A stretch of 64,000 nucleotides of DNA, from contig JAIOJX010000026.1 in assembly GCA_022376925.1 (NCBI GenBank), forward strand, positions 198,252,400 to 198,316,399, in the 5' to 3' direction. The notes under the pieces are model-generated. The model saw nothing but the letters and a program-made list of their open reading frames with translations. It had not been told where the DNA came from and made no database searches. This document shows, piece after piece, positions 1 through 11,122 of this stretch; positions within the stretch are counted from its first letter, which is position 1, and the number at the start of each line of letters is the position of its first letter. The stretch comes from Tragulus kanchil. Lineage: Eukaryota > Chordata > Mammalia > Artiodactyla > Tragulidae. Made by a program: the position numbers and the translations under genes.

Positions 1-488
1 TTCAGTACAGTTGCCTCTTTATACTTTGCATTTAAGTAATGAGTAGTACATCATAGAAGAATTCCTAGAAAACAGAAACTCTCCATTTTTATAAACTGAA
101 GCTATGGGGTAGCATATCAGGTTTAGAAAATGTACAGTTCTCAAATCTTAAAGAAAAAAAAATGTCCCTTTTAGAGTACTTCACCTTTGTTTTCCTCTAA
201 AGAGAGACAGAGCAGTACAGAAGAGCATTTATGAAGAGCAATAGGATCGTGAGGGAGCAGACTAGCTTTGTTTGAAATGAGAGATGGAGCTGGAGTAATA
301 TTTTCAGCCTCACAGCTTTTCCTTTGTATAAGGCAAAGATTGTTTAAGAGGCTCTTCAATTTATGATACATTAGAGGTTTCTTTGCAATGACTTGAATAC
401 CAAAATTGCATTCATTTTTAAGAATTCTATCATTAATTTGGCTGAATGAAGTCAGAGGTTACTTTTAACTGTTAACAAATACCAAGAT
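1..488. other. ZUP1 intron sequence, nothing recognised
   Basis: AT-rich sequence with no coding exon, clear repeat or RNA gene that I can support. By position it belongs to the last intron of ZUP1, whose terminal exon begins at 1619. The only open frame here, on the minus strand at 171-371, has no recognisable product and no splice context. Confidence 0.5.
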
Positions 489-835
489 GGGGATTCCCTG
501 GTGGTCTAGTGGTTAAGAATCCGTCTTGCAATGCAAGAGACACCAGTTCGATCCCTGATCCAGGAAGACCCCACATGTTAAGGAGCAACGAAGGCCGTGT
601 GTCTCAACGACTGAGGCAGCACTCTAGAGCCCATTGGCCCCCACTACTGAAGCCTGAGTGCGTAGAGCCTGTGCTCTGCAACAGGAGAAGCCACTGCAAT
701 GAGAAGTTTGCGCACAAAGAATAGACCCCCTGCTCGTCTCAACTAGAGAAAGCCTGAGTGCAGCAATAAAGACCCCACCACAACCAAAAATAAATAAATA
801 AATCTTAAAAAAAAAAAAACAACAAGCAACCAAAG
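489..835 (+). repeat. CHR-type tRNA-Glu SINE, full length
   Basis: The tRNA-like head begins at the motif TTCCCTGGTGGTCTAGTGG and carries a B-box-like GTTCGATCCC. The body has the CHR features 'CAACTAGAGAAAGCC' and 'GCAATAAAGACCC'. It ends in AATAAATAAATAAAT followed by A-rich sequence. The order of head, body and tail is complete. It sits in the ZUP1 last intron in the sense orientation. Confidence 0.85.
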
Positions 836-949
836 AAAAAAATATTAAAAAAAAAAAAAACCTCAAGATGCTAGTTCACCAATATATAGGTAACATTTTT
901 TTTTAAGTGTTTCTTTTTTTAATTTTTGGCCTCTTTTATTGTTTTTTTT

Positions 950-1188
950 ATTTGTTTATTTTCATCCATCTTTATTCTTTGGCCTGTGTGGGCCTCCCAT
1001 TACAGTGGCCCCTCTCAGTGCAGAGCACTGACTCTGGGGGCGTGCTCTCCAGAGTGCTGGCTTGCAGCTGGATGCACCAGTCCAGCCACTCCGCAGCATG
1101 TGGGGTCTTCTGGGGCCAGAGATCAAACCGATGCCCCTTGCATTGCAAGGTGGACTCTTTACCCACTGGACCACCAAGGAAGCCCTGC
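950..1188 (-). repeat. Diverged SINE of the GCATGCGC group
   Basis: Antisense SINE whose 3' body reads as the complement of 'GGGAGGCCCACACAGGCCAAAGAA' and whose tRNA-like head lies at the right end ('ACCCACTGGACCACCAAGGAAG'). It matches the younger copies at 7567, 12576, 18727, 47403 and 60571 but has more substitutions: the GCATGCGC core is changed to GCGTGCTC. It is therefore an older member of the same group. Confidence 0.75.
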
Positions 1189-1618
1189 AGATAACTTTTG
1201 AGATCATAGGTGGGGTTAAATACTATCATGAAGTTTAGCTGAGCATTTTACTTAGCTATTTTCTTTCTGGCCTTGGAAAGTAAGGCCTTGGTGGAATTTC
1301 TCTGCTCATAGCCTCGTCTCTATCTCTCCTTCCCTATTTTTAGCTGATTTTTACTTTTGATTCATTATTCCATAAAAAGGTTATATTTTCTTTTTAATTT
1401 TTTGTGTTTTATCTTTATCTCAGTTTTTAAAATTTTTTTTATGGATTGGCTTTAAAAATGTTTTTCCTAAGTTGGAAGTTGTACTATTCTTTACAGGATT
1501 TCCACTATCTTGAAAAAGATTCCAGATTTTACTTTTTTGTATTAGGTGATAAATTAATACATATCTAATTAATTGACATCTCACTTACAATTAACATTTT
1601 TAAAATTTCTTTTCCAAG
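1189..1618. other. End of ZUP1 last intron
   Basis: AT- and T-rich intronic sequence. It ends in a pyrimidine-rich tract and a TTCCAAG splice acceptor immediately before the ZUP1 terminal exon. I see no repeat family or other gene here. Confidence 0.55.
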
Positions 1619-1666
1619 GCCAGGAGACAAGCTTCTCAATTCTTCACAGCCGAGAAGATCCCTTGA
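1619..1666 (+). CDS. ZUP1: ZUP1 terminal coding exon (partial gene)
   Basis: ZUP1 (ZUFSP) is a K63-linkage-selective deubiquitinase linked to genome maintenance. After the acceptor AG at 1617-1618 the exon encodes ARRQASQFFTAEKIP and a TGA stop at 1664-1666. This matches the C-terminus of mammalian ZUP1 as I remember it, where the ending is ASQVFTAEKIP. Only these 15 residues are inside the window. The UIM/MIU segments, zinc fingers and catalytic domain lie upstream of base 1. The identification rests on a short peptide, but synteny supports it: ZUP1 converges on RSPH4A in human with a similar gap of about 2.5 kb. The codon phase of the preceding exon cannot be checked here. Confidence 0.82.
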   Translation, partial: ARRQASQFFTAEKIP

Positions 1667-1860
1667 AGAATTTCAGGGATTGTGGAATTTAATTGATTGT
1701 GGCATTTTATTTTCTGGATTCAGATATTAAACTTCTTAATGCAATATGTGCATCTGTGGATTTTCTAAATATTTTAATTTCTAAGATATCTAAATTATGC
1801 CTTTAGTGCTTCATTGTTAAGTAATTATTTCAATAAAATGTCTTGTTTGCATTTTGAGTT
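1667..1860 (+). other. ZUP1: ZUP1 3' untranslated region
   Basis: A short AT-rich 3' UTR follows the TGA and ends shortly after the poly(A) signal at 1832. It is free of interspersed repeats. The cleavage position is inferred as 15-25 bp beyond the signal. Confidence 0.65.
1832..1837 (+). terminator. ZUP1: ZUP1 polyadenylation signal AATAAA
   Basis: A canonical AATAAA hexamer lies 166 bp after the ZUP1 stop codon and is followed within 30 bp by T- and GT-rich sequence (TGTCTTGTTTGC), the usual downstream element. Confidence 0.75.
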
Positions 1861-3450
1861 TTGTATTCAGAAACTAGTTTCATACTATAGTTTTGTATTA
1901 TAAGTTACATGACTCTTTATTGGGTTCTTACTGGTGTGTATGTTCAGTATTTTTGCATGTATTAATTAGTTTAATTCTGTAAGACAAGTACTGTTAATAG
2001 CCCTGAGAGGAAGCTGAAATTTGAAAGATTGGTAATTTGCCTGAGAAAGTGGTCCTAAATCCAAATGTGAACCCAGACTGTCTCACTTCCAAGCTCTTTA
2101 TCATTATAGCATTCTGTTATTATTATATATGTAATGAAATTCCCTCCTCATTTTATAGAAATAACTGTAATACTTAATAGGGATAGCTCTGAAAAGAGGA
2201 ATTTGCTTTTGTTAAATATTTATACTCTTACACAACTGTGATGTAGAGTCTTGTGTTTAATGTGTCCTCTAAAAAAGAATCTTCTAGAGTCATGTTGAAT
2301 TTGCCATGTAAAGTCGCAAGCAAGAATCCTACTCTGGTCAGTTTAAGCAGAAATTCAAATTAATCAGAAACTCCCAGAATCCACAGGTAACTAAGCAACT
2401 GTTCTAGAACAGAGGCAACAATAGAGGATAGAATATGGCCTCATTTATAGCTGGGGCATTCAGGTTAGGAGCTGAGGTAGAATGTCTGCTCAGATTCCAG
2501 AGGGGGCCCATCTGATTAGTGCGCAACTGTAGGCCATGGGTCAGAGGCACTTTCTCAAAACCTCTGGGTAGATGAAGAAAGAGACATAAAAGAAAGAAAG
2601 CAGTAAGTAGCTACTACCCCATGAAAAAAATGAGCAAGAACTTACTTGTATGAAGTTCTAGGAGTATTATCTTTTGTATCAAATACTGAAAGTTGTACTC
2701 ATAGAATGAATAATATTGCCAACTGGAAGACTCTGGAAACCCTCCATTCTAATATTCTGTCATTCAGACTGGTAAATGGTTTAAGTTTCTACTCTATCCC
2801 CATGTACTTACGCTACTTCATGTCACCATTCTCTTTTACCTAGACAATGGGATAACTTCCCAACTGGTCTGCTTGTCTTGAGCCTCTTCCACAGGGAAGC
2901 CAAACCATTCTGAAACACAAATGCGATTCTGTGTCTTCCTAGTTGAGTCCCCTTCATTGTGCATGGTTAAAATCCAAACATCTCACACAATCTGGTCTCT
3001 GCTTACCTCTCCAGTTTCATCTCTCACCACACTCAAAGTTCACTCCTTTCAGCCTAAAATCCTTTGCCAAAATACAGCTGGTGCCGCCTAGGACCCTTTC
3101 CCACTTAGTTCTCTTAGTAGGGCTTCTGGCAACATAATATTTGAATCACAATGTGCTATACTGTTTTATATTTACTTCCTTGAATGTAAACTAAGATTTC
3201 TGGAGCAAGGCCGAGTTTTTAGCAGTAGCCTCAGAGTGCCAGGTATATAGGACTTAAAAATACTTTTTTAGTGAATGGGAAGAACTAGTTTTAGAAAATC
3301 TGTGGTAGAAAAGATCAGTTTGAAGTCTTTGAATGTCCCAGCTAGCAATCTCTGTGCAAACTGTTTTTCCTCAAATCAAATAAAAACCAATTTCTGAAGG
3401 ATGAAAGAAGAGTTACATTGAGAAGTTTCTTTAAGAATAACAGGTGAAAG
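1861..3450. other. ZUP1-RSPH4A intergenic spacer with ancient repeat relics
   Basis: Convergent intergenic sequence. At about 1960-2125 there is a worn MIR-class-like stretch (features such as 'GGTAATTTGCC' and 'GAACCCAGACTGTCT'). At about 2840-3130 there is an old interspersed repeat, perhaps L2-class, with 'CCAACTGGTCTGCTTGTC' and 'TTAAAATCCAAACATCTCACACAATCTGG'-like spacing. Both assignments are tentative. The remainder, 2130-2840 and 3140-3450, shows nothing I can name. Confidence 0.4.
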
Positions 3451-3451
3451 C

Positions 3452-3768
3452 TCAGACTTCCCTGGTAACTCAGTGGTAAAGAGTTCGCCTGCCAATGCAG
3501 GAGACATGGGTTCAATCCCTGACCTGGGAAGATACCTACATGCTGCGGAGCAACTAAGCCCGTGAGCCACAACTATTGAGTCTGTGCTCTACAGCCTCGG
3601 GGCCACAACTGTTGAGCCCATGTGCCCTAGAGCCCGAGTTCCACAACAAGGCAAGTCACCGCACCACGAAGACTGCTCACCTCAACTAGAGAGGAGCCCC
3701 CACTTCCTATAACTAGAGAAGAACCTGTGGCAGCAGTGAAAACCCAGAATAGCCCTAAATAAGAGAAT
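3452..3768 (+). repeat. CHR-type tRNA-Glu SINE
   Basis: Head 'CTTCCCTGGTAACTCAGTGGTAAAG' with B-box-like GGTTCAATCCC. The long CHR body includes 'CCACAACTGTTGAGCCCATG' and 'TATAACTAGAGAAGAACC', and the end is AATAAGAGAATAACAGG. The flanking direct repeat AAGAATAACAGGT.AAAG (3432 and 3764 areas) looks like its target-site duplication. It lies between the 3' ends of ZUP1 and RSPH4A. Confidence 0.82.
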
Positions 3769-4317
3769 AACAGGTAAAAGTTAAAAAATTTGAGTGTTCC
3801 AAGTCTTGGAGCAGGTGATGGAATTGTATACCCTCTCCACATAGGGAGCTGGGAGGTATATAGATAAATAGATGTGTATACATATACACAATATTTGCAC
3901 ATAGTACCACAGATTGCTAGAGAACACATGCTCTAATGTAATTATTACCAGTATTTTTGGTGTTAGTATTCCTTGACACTTGAAAATATTTAAGCCCCCT
4001 AAGAAGCTTTTATGGGTTATGCATTTCCATGTTTGCCATACTAGAAATTTAACCTGAGAATTAAAAAAAGAAAAAATACAGAAGCACATACTCCACTAGC
4101 TGCAGCCAATGTAAGAAAATGTCATATAGCCTCTGAAAAGTCTGTTGAGTATCTTTCTAAAAGTACATATTAATAGTTCCACATGTGAGATTCCAAATTT
4201 TATATTTTCAAAGAATGATACTTTACACAAAAATAGTTGCAATGTATAATATAAATCAGCCCCAAATAAGGAGTATGTGTATATCAGTCTCCTAAGACTG
4301 GACTAATTTTACTTTCA

Positions 4318-4555
4318 TTACTCATATTCATCTTCATCATCTTCATCCTCCTCAGTTTCTTGATTCTCCTCTGTTGAATTTACAGCTGCTTCTTGTGCAG
4401 CCCTGAAAGCCTGCTCCTCTTCTACAGTAGGGTCATCCATTTCTGTAATTTCTGGTCCACTGGGGTACTCTTGATAAACTGGTGGTGGAACTGGAGGTGT
4501 ATAGCTGTCTGGACTATATTTGTGACCCCAGCCTATGTAGAAATTTTCAAACTTT
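4318..4555 (-). CDS. RSPH4A: RSPH4A exon 6, second (distal) copy
   Basis: This is the copy of the terminal RSPH4A exon further from exon 5. It has an intact acceptor (complement CTTACAG before 4555), the same open frame as the proximal copy, and a TAA stop at 4318-4320. It encodes [20 protein letters not shown] and onward to an acidic tail ending DEYE. If both copies were real, the transcript would normally use the proximal copy (5388-5625) and this one would lie beyond its stop. I interpret it as the same single-copy exon represented twice by assembly. I find no canonical AATAAA on the minus strand in the 400 bp beyond the stop. Confidence 0.9.
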
Positions 4556-4766
4556 CTGTAAGTCAGAAAAATATATATAGATCATACAATTTTTCAGTTA
4601 AAAAAATGATCCTTTTCTGTAAGAGTAAAGTACTTATATATTATAGTCTCATATATTAATATATATAATATTATATATTATAGTCTCATAATGTTAAAAC
4701 AGTATGGTATATTTAAACTGCATTAGAGATGAAATATCCCAAAGTGATTCTTCTACCACAGGGAGT

Positions 4767-4986
4767 GGTGTGTGTGGTTATGTGCTCAGTCGTGTCCGAC
4801 TCTTTGTGCCTCCGTGGACTAGCTCGCCAGGCTCCTTTGTCCGTGGAATTCCCAGGCAAGAATACTAGAGCTGGTTTCCATTTCCTCCTCCAGGAGATCT
4901 GCCTGAGACAGGGACTGAACCCACATCTTTCATGTCTCTGGCCTTGGCAGGCTGATTTCTTTACCACTGCACCACCTGAGAAGTCT
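4767..4986 (-). repeat. Bov-tA SINE
   Basis: Antisense Bov-tA: 'CTCAGTCGTGTCCGACTCTTTG' at the left and the tRNA-like head ('TTTACCACTGCACCACCTGAGAAG') at the right. The short direct repeat ACAGGGAGT flanks it. The copy at 5837-6056 belongs to duplication D1. Confidence 0.88.
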
Positions 4987-5387
4987 ACAGGGAGTTATTG
5001 TGATCCAAGCTGCTCAAGCTGGTTGAGAAAACATAGAGGCTGGGCCCTTCCAAAATGTACCCTACACCTGGACCACAGCCTTTGATTTTTCAGTTATTCT
5101 CAGAAAAACCAAACAACTAAGTTAAAAGTTGCATTAATTCCTTAGAGTTAGAAGCACATACTCCACTAGCTGCAGCCAATGTAAGAAAATGTCATATAGC
5201 CTCTGAAAAGTCTGTTGAGTATCTTTCTAAAAGTACATATTAATAGTTCCACATGTGAGATTCCAAATTTTATATTTTCAAAGAATGATACTTTACACAA
5301 AAATAGTTGCAATGTATAATATAAATCAGCCCCAAATAAAGAGTATGTGTATATCAGTCTCCTAAGACTGGACTAATTTTACTTTCA

Positions 5388-5625
5388 TTACTCATATTCA
5401 TCTTCATCATCTTCATCCTCCTCAGTTTCTTGATTCTCCTCTGTTGAATTTACAGCTGCTTCTTGTGCAGCCCTGAAAGCCTGCTCCTCTTCTACAGTAG
5501 GGTCATCCATTTCTGTAATTTCTGGTCCACTGGGGTACTCTTGATAAACTGGTGGTGGAACTGGAGGTGTATAGCTGTCTGGACTATATTTGTGACCCCA
5601 GCCTATGTAGAAATTTTCAAACTTT
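5388..5625 (-). CDS. RSPH4A: RSPH4A exon 6, proximal copy (terminal coding exon)
   Basis: Last coding exon, 238 bp. It completes a lysine codon split from exon 5 (AA|A) and encodes residues 643-721. It contains the conserved [11 protein letters not shown] motif and a proline-rich [17 protein letters not shown] stretch of the RSP4/6 family, then a glutamate/aspartate-rich C-terminus ending EDEYE and TAA. The acceptor on the minus strand is TTCTGACTTACAG. It is identical in coding sequence to the copy at 4318-4555. Being nearest to exon 5, this is the copy a spliced transcript would join first. Confidence 0.93.
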
Positions 5626-5836
5626 CTGTAAGTCAGAAAAATATATATAGATCATACAATTTTTCAGTTAAAAAAATGATCCTTTTCTGTAAGAGTAAAG
5701 TACTTATATATTATAGTCTCATATATTAATATATATAATATTATATATTATAGTCTCATAATGTTAAAACAGTATGGTATATTTAAACTGCATTAGAGAT
5801 GAAATATCCCAAAGTGATTCTTCTACCACAGGGAGT

Positions 5837-6056
5837 GGTGTGTGTGGTTATGTGCTCAGTCGTGTCCGACTCTTTGTGCCTCCGTGGACTAGCTCGCCAG
5901 GCTCCTTTGTCCGTGGAATTCCCAGGCAAGAATACTAGAGCTGGTTTCCATTTCCTCCTCCAGGAGATCTGCCTGAGACAGGGACTGAACCCACATCTCT
6001 CATGTCTCTGGCCTTGGCAGGCTGATTTCTTTACCACTGCACCACCTGAGAAGTCT
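5837..6056 (-). repeat. Bov-tA SINE, D1 copy
   Basis: Duplicate of the SINE at 4767-4986 with a single T-to-C difference at 5997. It is part of tandem duplication D1 and not an independent insertion. Confidence 0.88.
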
Positions 6057-6220
6057 ACAGGGAGTTATTGTGATCCAAGCTGCTCAAGCTGGTTGAGAAA
6101 ACATAGAGGCTGGGCCCTTCCAAAATGTACCCTACACCTGGACCACAGCCTTTGATTTTTCAGTTATTCTCAGAAAAACCAAACAACTAAGTTAAAAGTT
6201 GCATTAATTCCTTAGAGTTA

Positions 6221-6620
6221 GAAAGAATTAAGAAGTTGTCAATCTAGCAAAACTGGCTGGGTAAAGGGCTTGTGATTAGGAACCTATGTATGATTTTTCA
6301 GGTCCAACCTTGGGCAGTTACAAAAGCTTTTCCTAGTAGGCCTCATGAGGGAAGACTGCCCTCCCCACAGACTTGGTGCACAGCCAGCACACTGCAGTCT
6401 CAGAATTTGTGGGCAAGGACTCCGGCCCCAATAGCTTGTCATGCTCTTGATGCAGTTGTGCTCCTGGCCCAGGTGCCTTCATTCCAGGCCTCTTCATCTG
6501 AGGCCCTCAGCAGAGCTTTTCTTCAGACCCCTCTGCCAAGGCTTCCTGATGGGAGTTACATAAGAGAAGGAGAACCTTATAGACATTTTCCCCTACTCTG
6601 ACTCAGTACCCAGTAGTTTT
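6221..6620. other. RSPH4A intron 5, unique sequence
   Basis: Intronic sequence between exon 5 and exon 6 with no exon or repeat I can name. The plus-strand open frame at 6272-6601 has no recognisable homology to my eye and lies antisense within the intron. Confidence 0.4.
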
Positions 6621-6960
6621 TTTGTTTTTAATTTTTGGCTGCATGGCATGTGAGGTCTTTTTTTTTTTTAAGTTTTTTTGAGGGGATGGTGGGGGGAGGG
6701 ACGGGTTGGGCAGGGGGCAGGCCACTTCTATTGGTCTTTCATTTATCCATTTTCATCCATCTTTGTTCTTTGGCCCGTGCGGGCCTCCCATCGTGGTGGC
6801 CTCTGTTGTCGCAGAGCACCGGCTACGGGCGCATGCGCTCCAGAGCTCCGGCTCTGTAATTGGACACATGGGTCCAGCTGCATGTGAGGTCTTGATTCCT
6901 CTAACCAGGGATGGAACCCATACACCCTACAGTAGAAGCTCAGAACCATCAGGGGAGTCC
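6621..6960 (-). repeat. Older CHR-type SINE interrupted by a younger SINE
   Basis: An antisense CHR-type element starts with 'TTTTTGGCTGCATGGCATGTGAGGTCT' at 6633, is broken, and resumes at about 6882 with 'GCATGTGAGGTCTTGATTCC'. It ends at the tRNA-like head 'AGAACCATCAGGGGAGTCCC'. The repeated GCATGTGAGGTCTT on both sides of the inserted block is the target-site duplication of the nested SINE. Confidence 0.8.
6661..6881 (-). repeat. GCATGCGC-group SINE, 5'-truncated, nested
   Basis: Reading plus strand: G-rich tail (GGTGGGGGGAGGG... at 6687-6720), then CCACTTCTATTGGTCTTTC, TTTTCATCCATC, and the body with GCATGCGCTCCAGAGCTCCGG. The tRNA-like head is missing: the copy stops at the duplicated target GCATGTGAGGTCTT. 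It is inserted in an older CHR SINE. Confidence 0.82.
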
Positions 6961-7732
6961 CAGTATCCAGTATTTTTTCCCCTAGCCCTCCCCACCTTCC
7001 TCTGGTCACAGGGCCAAAAAACTCTAAGAGCCTTATGTTAGAGATTTCTTTGTGCTGACCCATCTGACCCTCCAACCAGTGTGCCCTTCCATTATTCCAT
7101 GGGGAACGAAGCAGGATTCATTGCTTCTTTTTTTTTTTTTAAAGATATATTTATTTATTTATTTTGGGCAGGGGTCGGGTTGGGGAGGGAGGGGAGTGCT
7201 TTGTTCTTTGGCTCCTGTGGGCCTCCCATAGCGGTGGTGTCTGTTGTCGCAGAGCGCCAGCTCTGGGCGCATGCGCTCCAGAGCTCCGGCTCGGTAATTG
7301 GACACATGGGTCCAGCTGCATGTGAGGTCTTGATTCCTCTAACCAGGGATGGAACCCATACACCCTACAGTAGAAGCTCAGAACCATCAGGGGAGTCCCA
7401 GTATCCAGTATTTTTTCCCCTAGCCCTCCCCACCTTCCTCTGGTCACAGGGCCAAAAAACTCTAAGAGCCTTATGTTAGAGATTTCTTTGTGCTGACCCA
7501 TCTGACCCTCCAACCAGTGTGCCCTTCCATTATTCCATGGGGAACGAAGCAGGATTCATTGCTTCTTTTTTTTTTTTTAAAGATATATTTATTTATTTAT
7601 TTTGGGCAGGGGTCGGGTTGGGGAGGGAGGGGAGTGCTTTGTTCTTTGGCTCCTGTGGGCCTCCCATAGCGGTGGTGTCTGTTGTCGCAGAGCGCCAGCT
7701 CTGGGCGCATGCGCTCCAGAGCTCCGGCTCGG
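6857..7732. repeat. Tandem duplication D2, period 438 bp
   Basis: Sequence 6857-7294 recurs at 7295-7732. The junction falls inside the related SINE copies. The SINE at 7135-7320 is a chimera: its left part equals the SINE at 7567 and its right part equals the SINE at 6661. A mis-join between two similar SINEs in an assembly, or unequal recombination, would both give this pattern. The many other false-looking duplications here favour the former. Confidence 0.88.
7135..7320 (-). repeat. Chimeric SINE copy at the D2 junction
   Basis: Left part (T-run, AAAGATATATTTATTTATTT and G-rich GGGCAGGGGTCGGGTTGGGG) is identical to 7567 onward. The part right of about 7295 (GTAATTGGACACATGGG) is identical to 6857 onward. 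It has no target-site duplication of its own. Confidence 0.8.
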
Positions 7733-7855
7733 TGATTGGACACATCAGTCCAGCCGCTCCGCGGCAGGTGGGATCTTCCCAGGCCAGGGATCGAACTGGC
7801 GGCCCTTGCATTGCAAGGCAGTGTCCTTATCCACTGGACCACCAGGGGAAGTCCG
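7567..7855 (-). repeat. GCATGCGC-group SINE, complete
   Basis: Antisense SINE: T-run, G-rich block, body with GCATGCGCTCCAGAGCTCCGG and CCGCTCCGCGGCAGGTGGGATC, then the tRNA-Glu-like head (GGATCGAACTGGCGGCCC... CCACTGGACCACCAGGGGAAGTCC). The flanking direct repeat TCATTGCTTC at about 7557 and 7858 marks the insertion. This member lacks the segment ending AATAGAAGTGG that most other members carry between body and C-rich tail. Confidence 0.85.
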
Positions 7856-7910
7856 AGTCATTGCTTCAGCCTGCTTATACCATCACAATAAGTGATTGAA
7901 GGCTTAAAAA

Positions 7911-8163
7911 CTTTTTTTTTTTGATCACTTCTATTGGTCTTTCATTTCCATCCACCTTTGTTCCTTGGCCTGTGTGGGCCTCCCACCACAGTGGCCTCTC
8001 TCACTGCAGAGAACCGGCTTCGGGCGCGCGCACTCCAGGGCTCGGTAGTTATACACATCGGTCCAGGTGCTCTGCGGCACATGGATCCTCCCAGGCCAGG
8101 GATCGGACTGTAGCCCCTTGCACTGCAAGGCGGTATCCTTACCCACTGGACCACCAGGGAAGC
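7911..8163 (-). repeat. GCATGCGC-group SINE
   Basis: Antisense member: T-run, then ACTTCTATTGGTCTTTCATTTCCATCCACC, body with GGGCGCGCGCACTCCAGG (core changed from GCATGCGC), and tRNA-like head ending ACCACCAGGGAAGCC. The copy at 9035-9287 is the D3 duplicate. Confidence 0.82.
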
Positions 8164-8979
<816 letters not shown>

Positions 8980-9034
8980 AGTCATTGCTTCAGCCTGCTT
9001 ATACCATCACAATAAGTGATTGAAGGCTTAAAAA

Positions 9035-9287
9035 CTTTTTTTTTTTGATCACTTCTATTGGTCTTTCATTTCCATCCACCTTTGTTCCTTGGCCTGTGTG
9101 GGCCTCCCACCACAGTGGCCTCTCTCACTGCAGAGAACCGGCTTCGGGCGCGCGCACTCCAGGGCTCGGTAGTTATACACATCGGTCCAGGTGCTCTGCG
9201 GCACATGGATCCTCCCAGGCCAGGGATCGGACTGTAGCCCCTTGCACTGCAAGGCGGTATCCTTACCCACTGGACCACCAGGGAAGC
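9035..9287 (-). repeat. GCATGCGC-group SINE, D3 copy
   Basis: Duplicate of the SINE at 7911-8163, carried by D3. Confidence 0.82.
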
Positions 9288-9848
9288 CTAACACTTTCAT
9301 TTTTGACTTGTGACTCTAATGACTACTCTGACATTTGATTACTCAGCTCTCCAGCTCAGCTGAACTTCTGACGCTGGCTTATTAAGTAAGAAGTGAAAGC
9401 ACAAGACAAATGGGAGTGTATGCTCTGGGGGAGGAATCGAAGGACTTTTACTAGCCTCCTACCCTAATTCTCCTGAAAGTGATAATTTTAAATGATCTTT
9501 TCCTAAGATATCCAACAAAAATGATAAGACTTATATGAATTTAAATGCTGCTCAGAATTACCTCCGAGAAATGATTATCAGTTACTCAAATAATCATAGG
9601 AGAAAAAGCATTTTGGCTCCACTCATTGGATAATTCAGATGAAAATCCAGAAGTCTGAATTAGTCTAACGTTCGGAATTTGATGCATCATTGTATCAAAT
9701 GGATGTTGTCTGAACTAGTCTTATGCCATACATGCGTGGCATGCCAAAGAAGAGTTAAAATAGTAGTAACTTAACAGTCCAGTCATAACCTATAATTTCT
9801 AGAAGTTACATCATCAAAACAATAGCCTCATAAGTTGTCCTATACTTA

Positions 9849-9986
<138 letters not shown>

Positions 9987-10173
9987 TTAAAATAGATTTA
10001 ACTCCCAAATGACAAGCATATACTGTGTAACAGAAAAGCTATATTTATAAATCTTAAAAACACAAACTTGACATAGAAAAGTTTAAACAGCACACACACA
10101 CTATTTTTTTTCAGTTTCTTTGTTCCACAGTGTACATATGTTGTCCTCCTAGTTTTATGTTAAACTGCTGCAT

Positions 10174-10206
10174 ATACACACACACACACACACACATATA
10201 TGTATA
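10174..10206. repeat. (CA)n/(TA)n microsatellite
   Basis: About ten CA units followed by TATATGTATA. A likely polymorphic short tandem repeat in RSPH4A intron 4. Confidence 0.9.
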
Positions 10207-10613
10207 CTTGTGGGTGTTTATATGTGTGTGTACATTTGTACAACAGAGAAAATAAGTTTTTATCAAGGGAGAGAGGGCCTGTGTTGTGGAGGGAAAATAT
10301 GTGTTGACCAAATCATTCTTATGAAAGAGAGCTAGGTTTATAAGCATGAATGCTCCAAAACTGAATAGGAAAAAAAAGAATATGAGAACACTAGTGGATT
10401 GGGGAAAAAACCAGTGCTTCATGATACCTTATTCTACATCATGTGTTTATGATATGTAGGATGCAAAACAAGAATGATTTAAAAAAATAACTCAGCATTT
10501 CTAGAAAGAGAGCCAGCTTATGTTTCCTCTCCTCATTACACTGCTGCAACCTGTCCTAGAAAGTTCTTGGTGGGAGGCTGGCTCCATTACAGTCTTTACT
10601 TCCATCATTAGCA

Positions 10614-10638
10614 ATTGTGTGTGTGTGTGTGTGTGTGT
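10614..10638. repeat. (GT)n microsatellite
   Basis: An uninterrupted run of about twelve GT units in RSPH4A intron 4. Confidence 0.9.
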
Positions 10639-11084
10639 AAAGGTTTCTCCCACTATCTGACAGTAGAGCATTATGATGAAAATTTGTGTAAGCCGAAATG
10701 ACATAGAGCAAAAAAACAGTTATCTTTGGACACATCTTGCTAATAGAGTGACAAGATAAATTGAGATAAAGCACAGATGCTCCAAACAGTTAAAAGCTCT
10801 GACAAACTTGATACTGAGATGCTGAGTGTAGTTTCCAGGGTAGGAGCTTGGCAGTGTCCCTCTGATAGCTTAAAGTGTGTGCTACCCTAGAACTGCTTGG
10901 TGCAAACAGTGCCGAACACTATTTTTTTATTCATTTTTTATTTTTGGTTTTACCAAAAAATCCTTTATGGATTTTTATCAGCGAAAATGGGTACTAATGT
11001 AGTACTCATATAAAAGCAAAGTGCAATATGGCAATCTCTTGAAAAGCAGGAAATATATGTATATGTATGCCTAGAGAGTATATG

Positions 11085-11122
<38 letters not shown>
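11085..11122. repeat. (TA)(GT)n microsatellite
   Basis: ATATAT followed by about sixteen GT units and GTATGTACATATA. Simple repeat at the left edge of the Tigger1 relic. Confidence 0.9.

Larger units (their letters stand above)
4081..6220. repeat. Tandem duplication D1, period 1070 bp
   Basis: Bases 4081-5150 recur head to tail at 5151-6220. I see only two substitutions (4269 versus 5339, and 4927 versus 5997). The unit holds RSPH4A exon 6 and a Bov-tA SINE. The near-identity, and the same behaviour at many other loci in the window, favour an assembly false duplication over a genuine recent duplication. Confidence 0.93.

Noticed and set aside
509..724. Open frames of 65-130 codons lying on SINEs (for example 509-724, 6706-7041, 7921-8214, 18706-18996, 47381-47755, 60571-60942)
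   Set aside because: They translate the SINE body or its complement and recur with every copy. They have no gene context and are not proteins.
7081..7899. Repeated identical frames at 7081, 7519 and 8802 as a small gene family
   Set aside because: They are copies of the D2 and D3 duplications over SINE sequence.
10174..11122. CA/GT runs as Z-DNA regulatory elements
   Set aside because: Ordinary mammalian microsatellites; nothing in the context supports a regulatory role.
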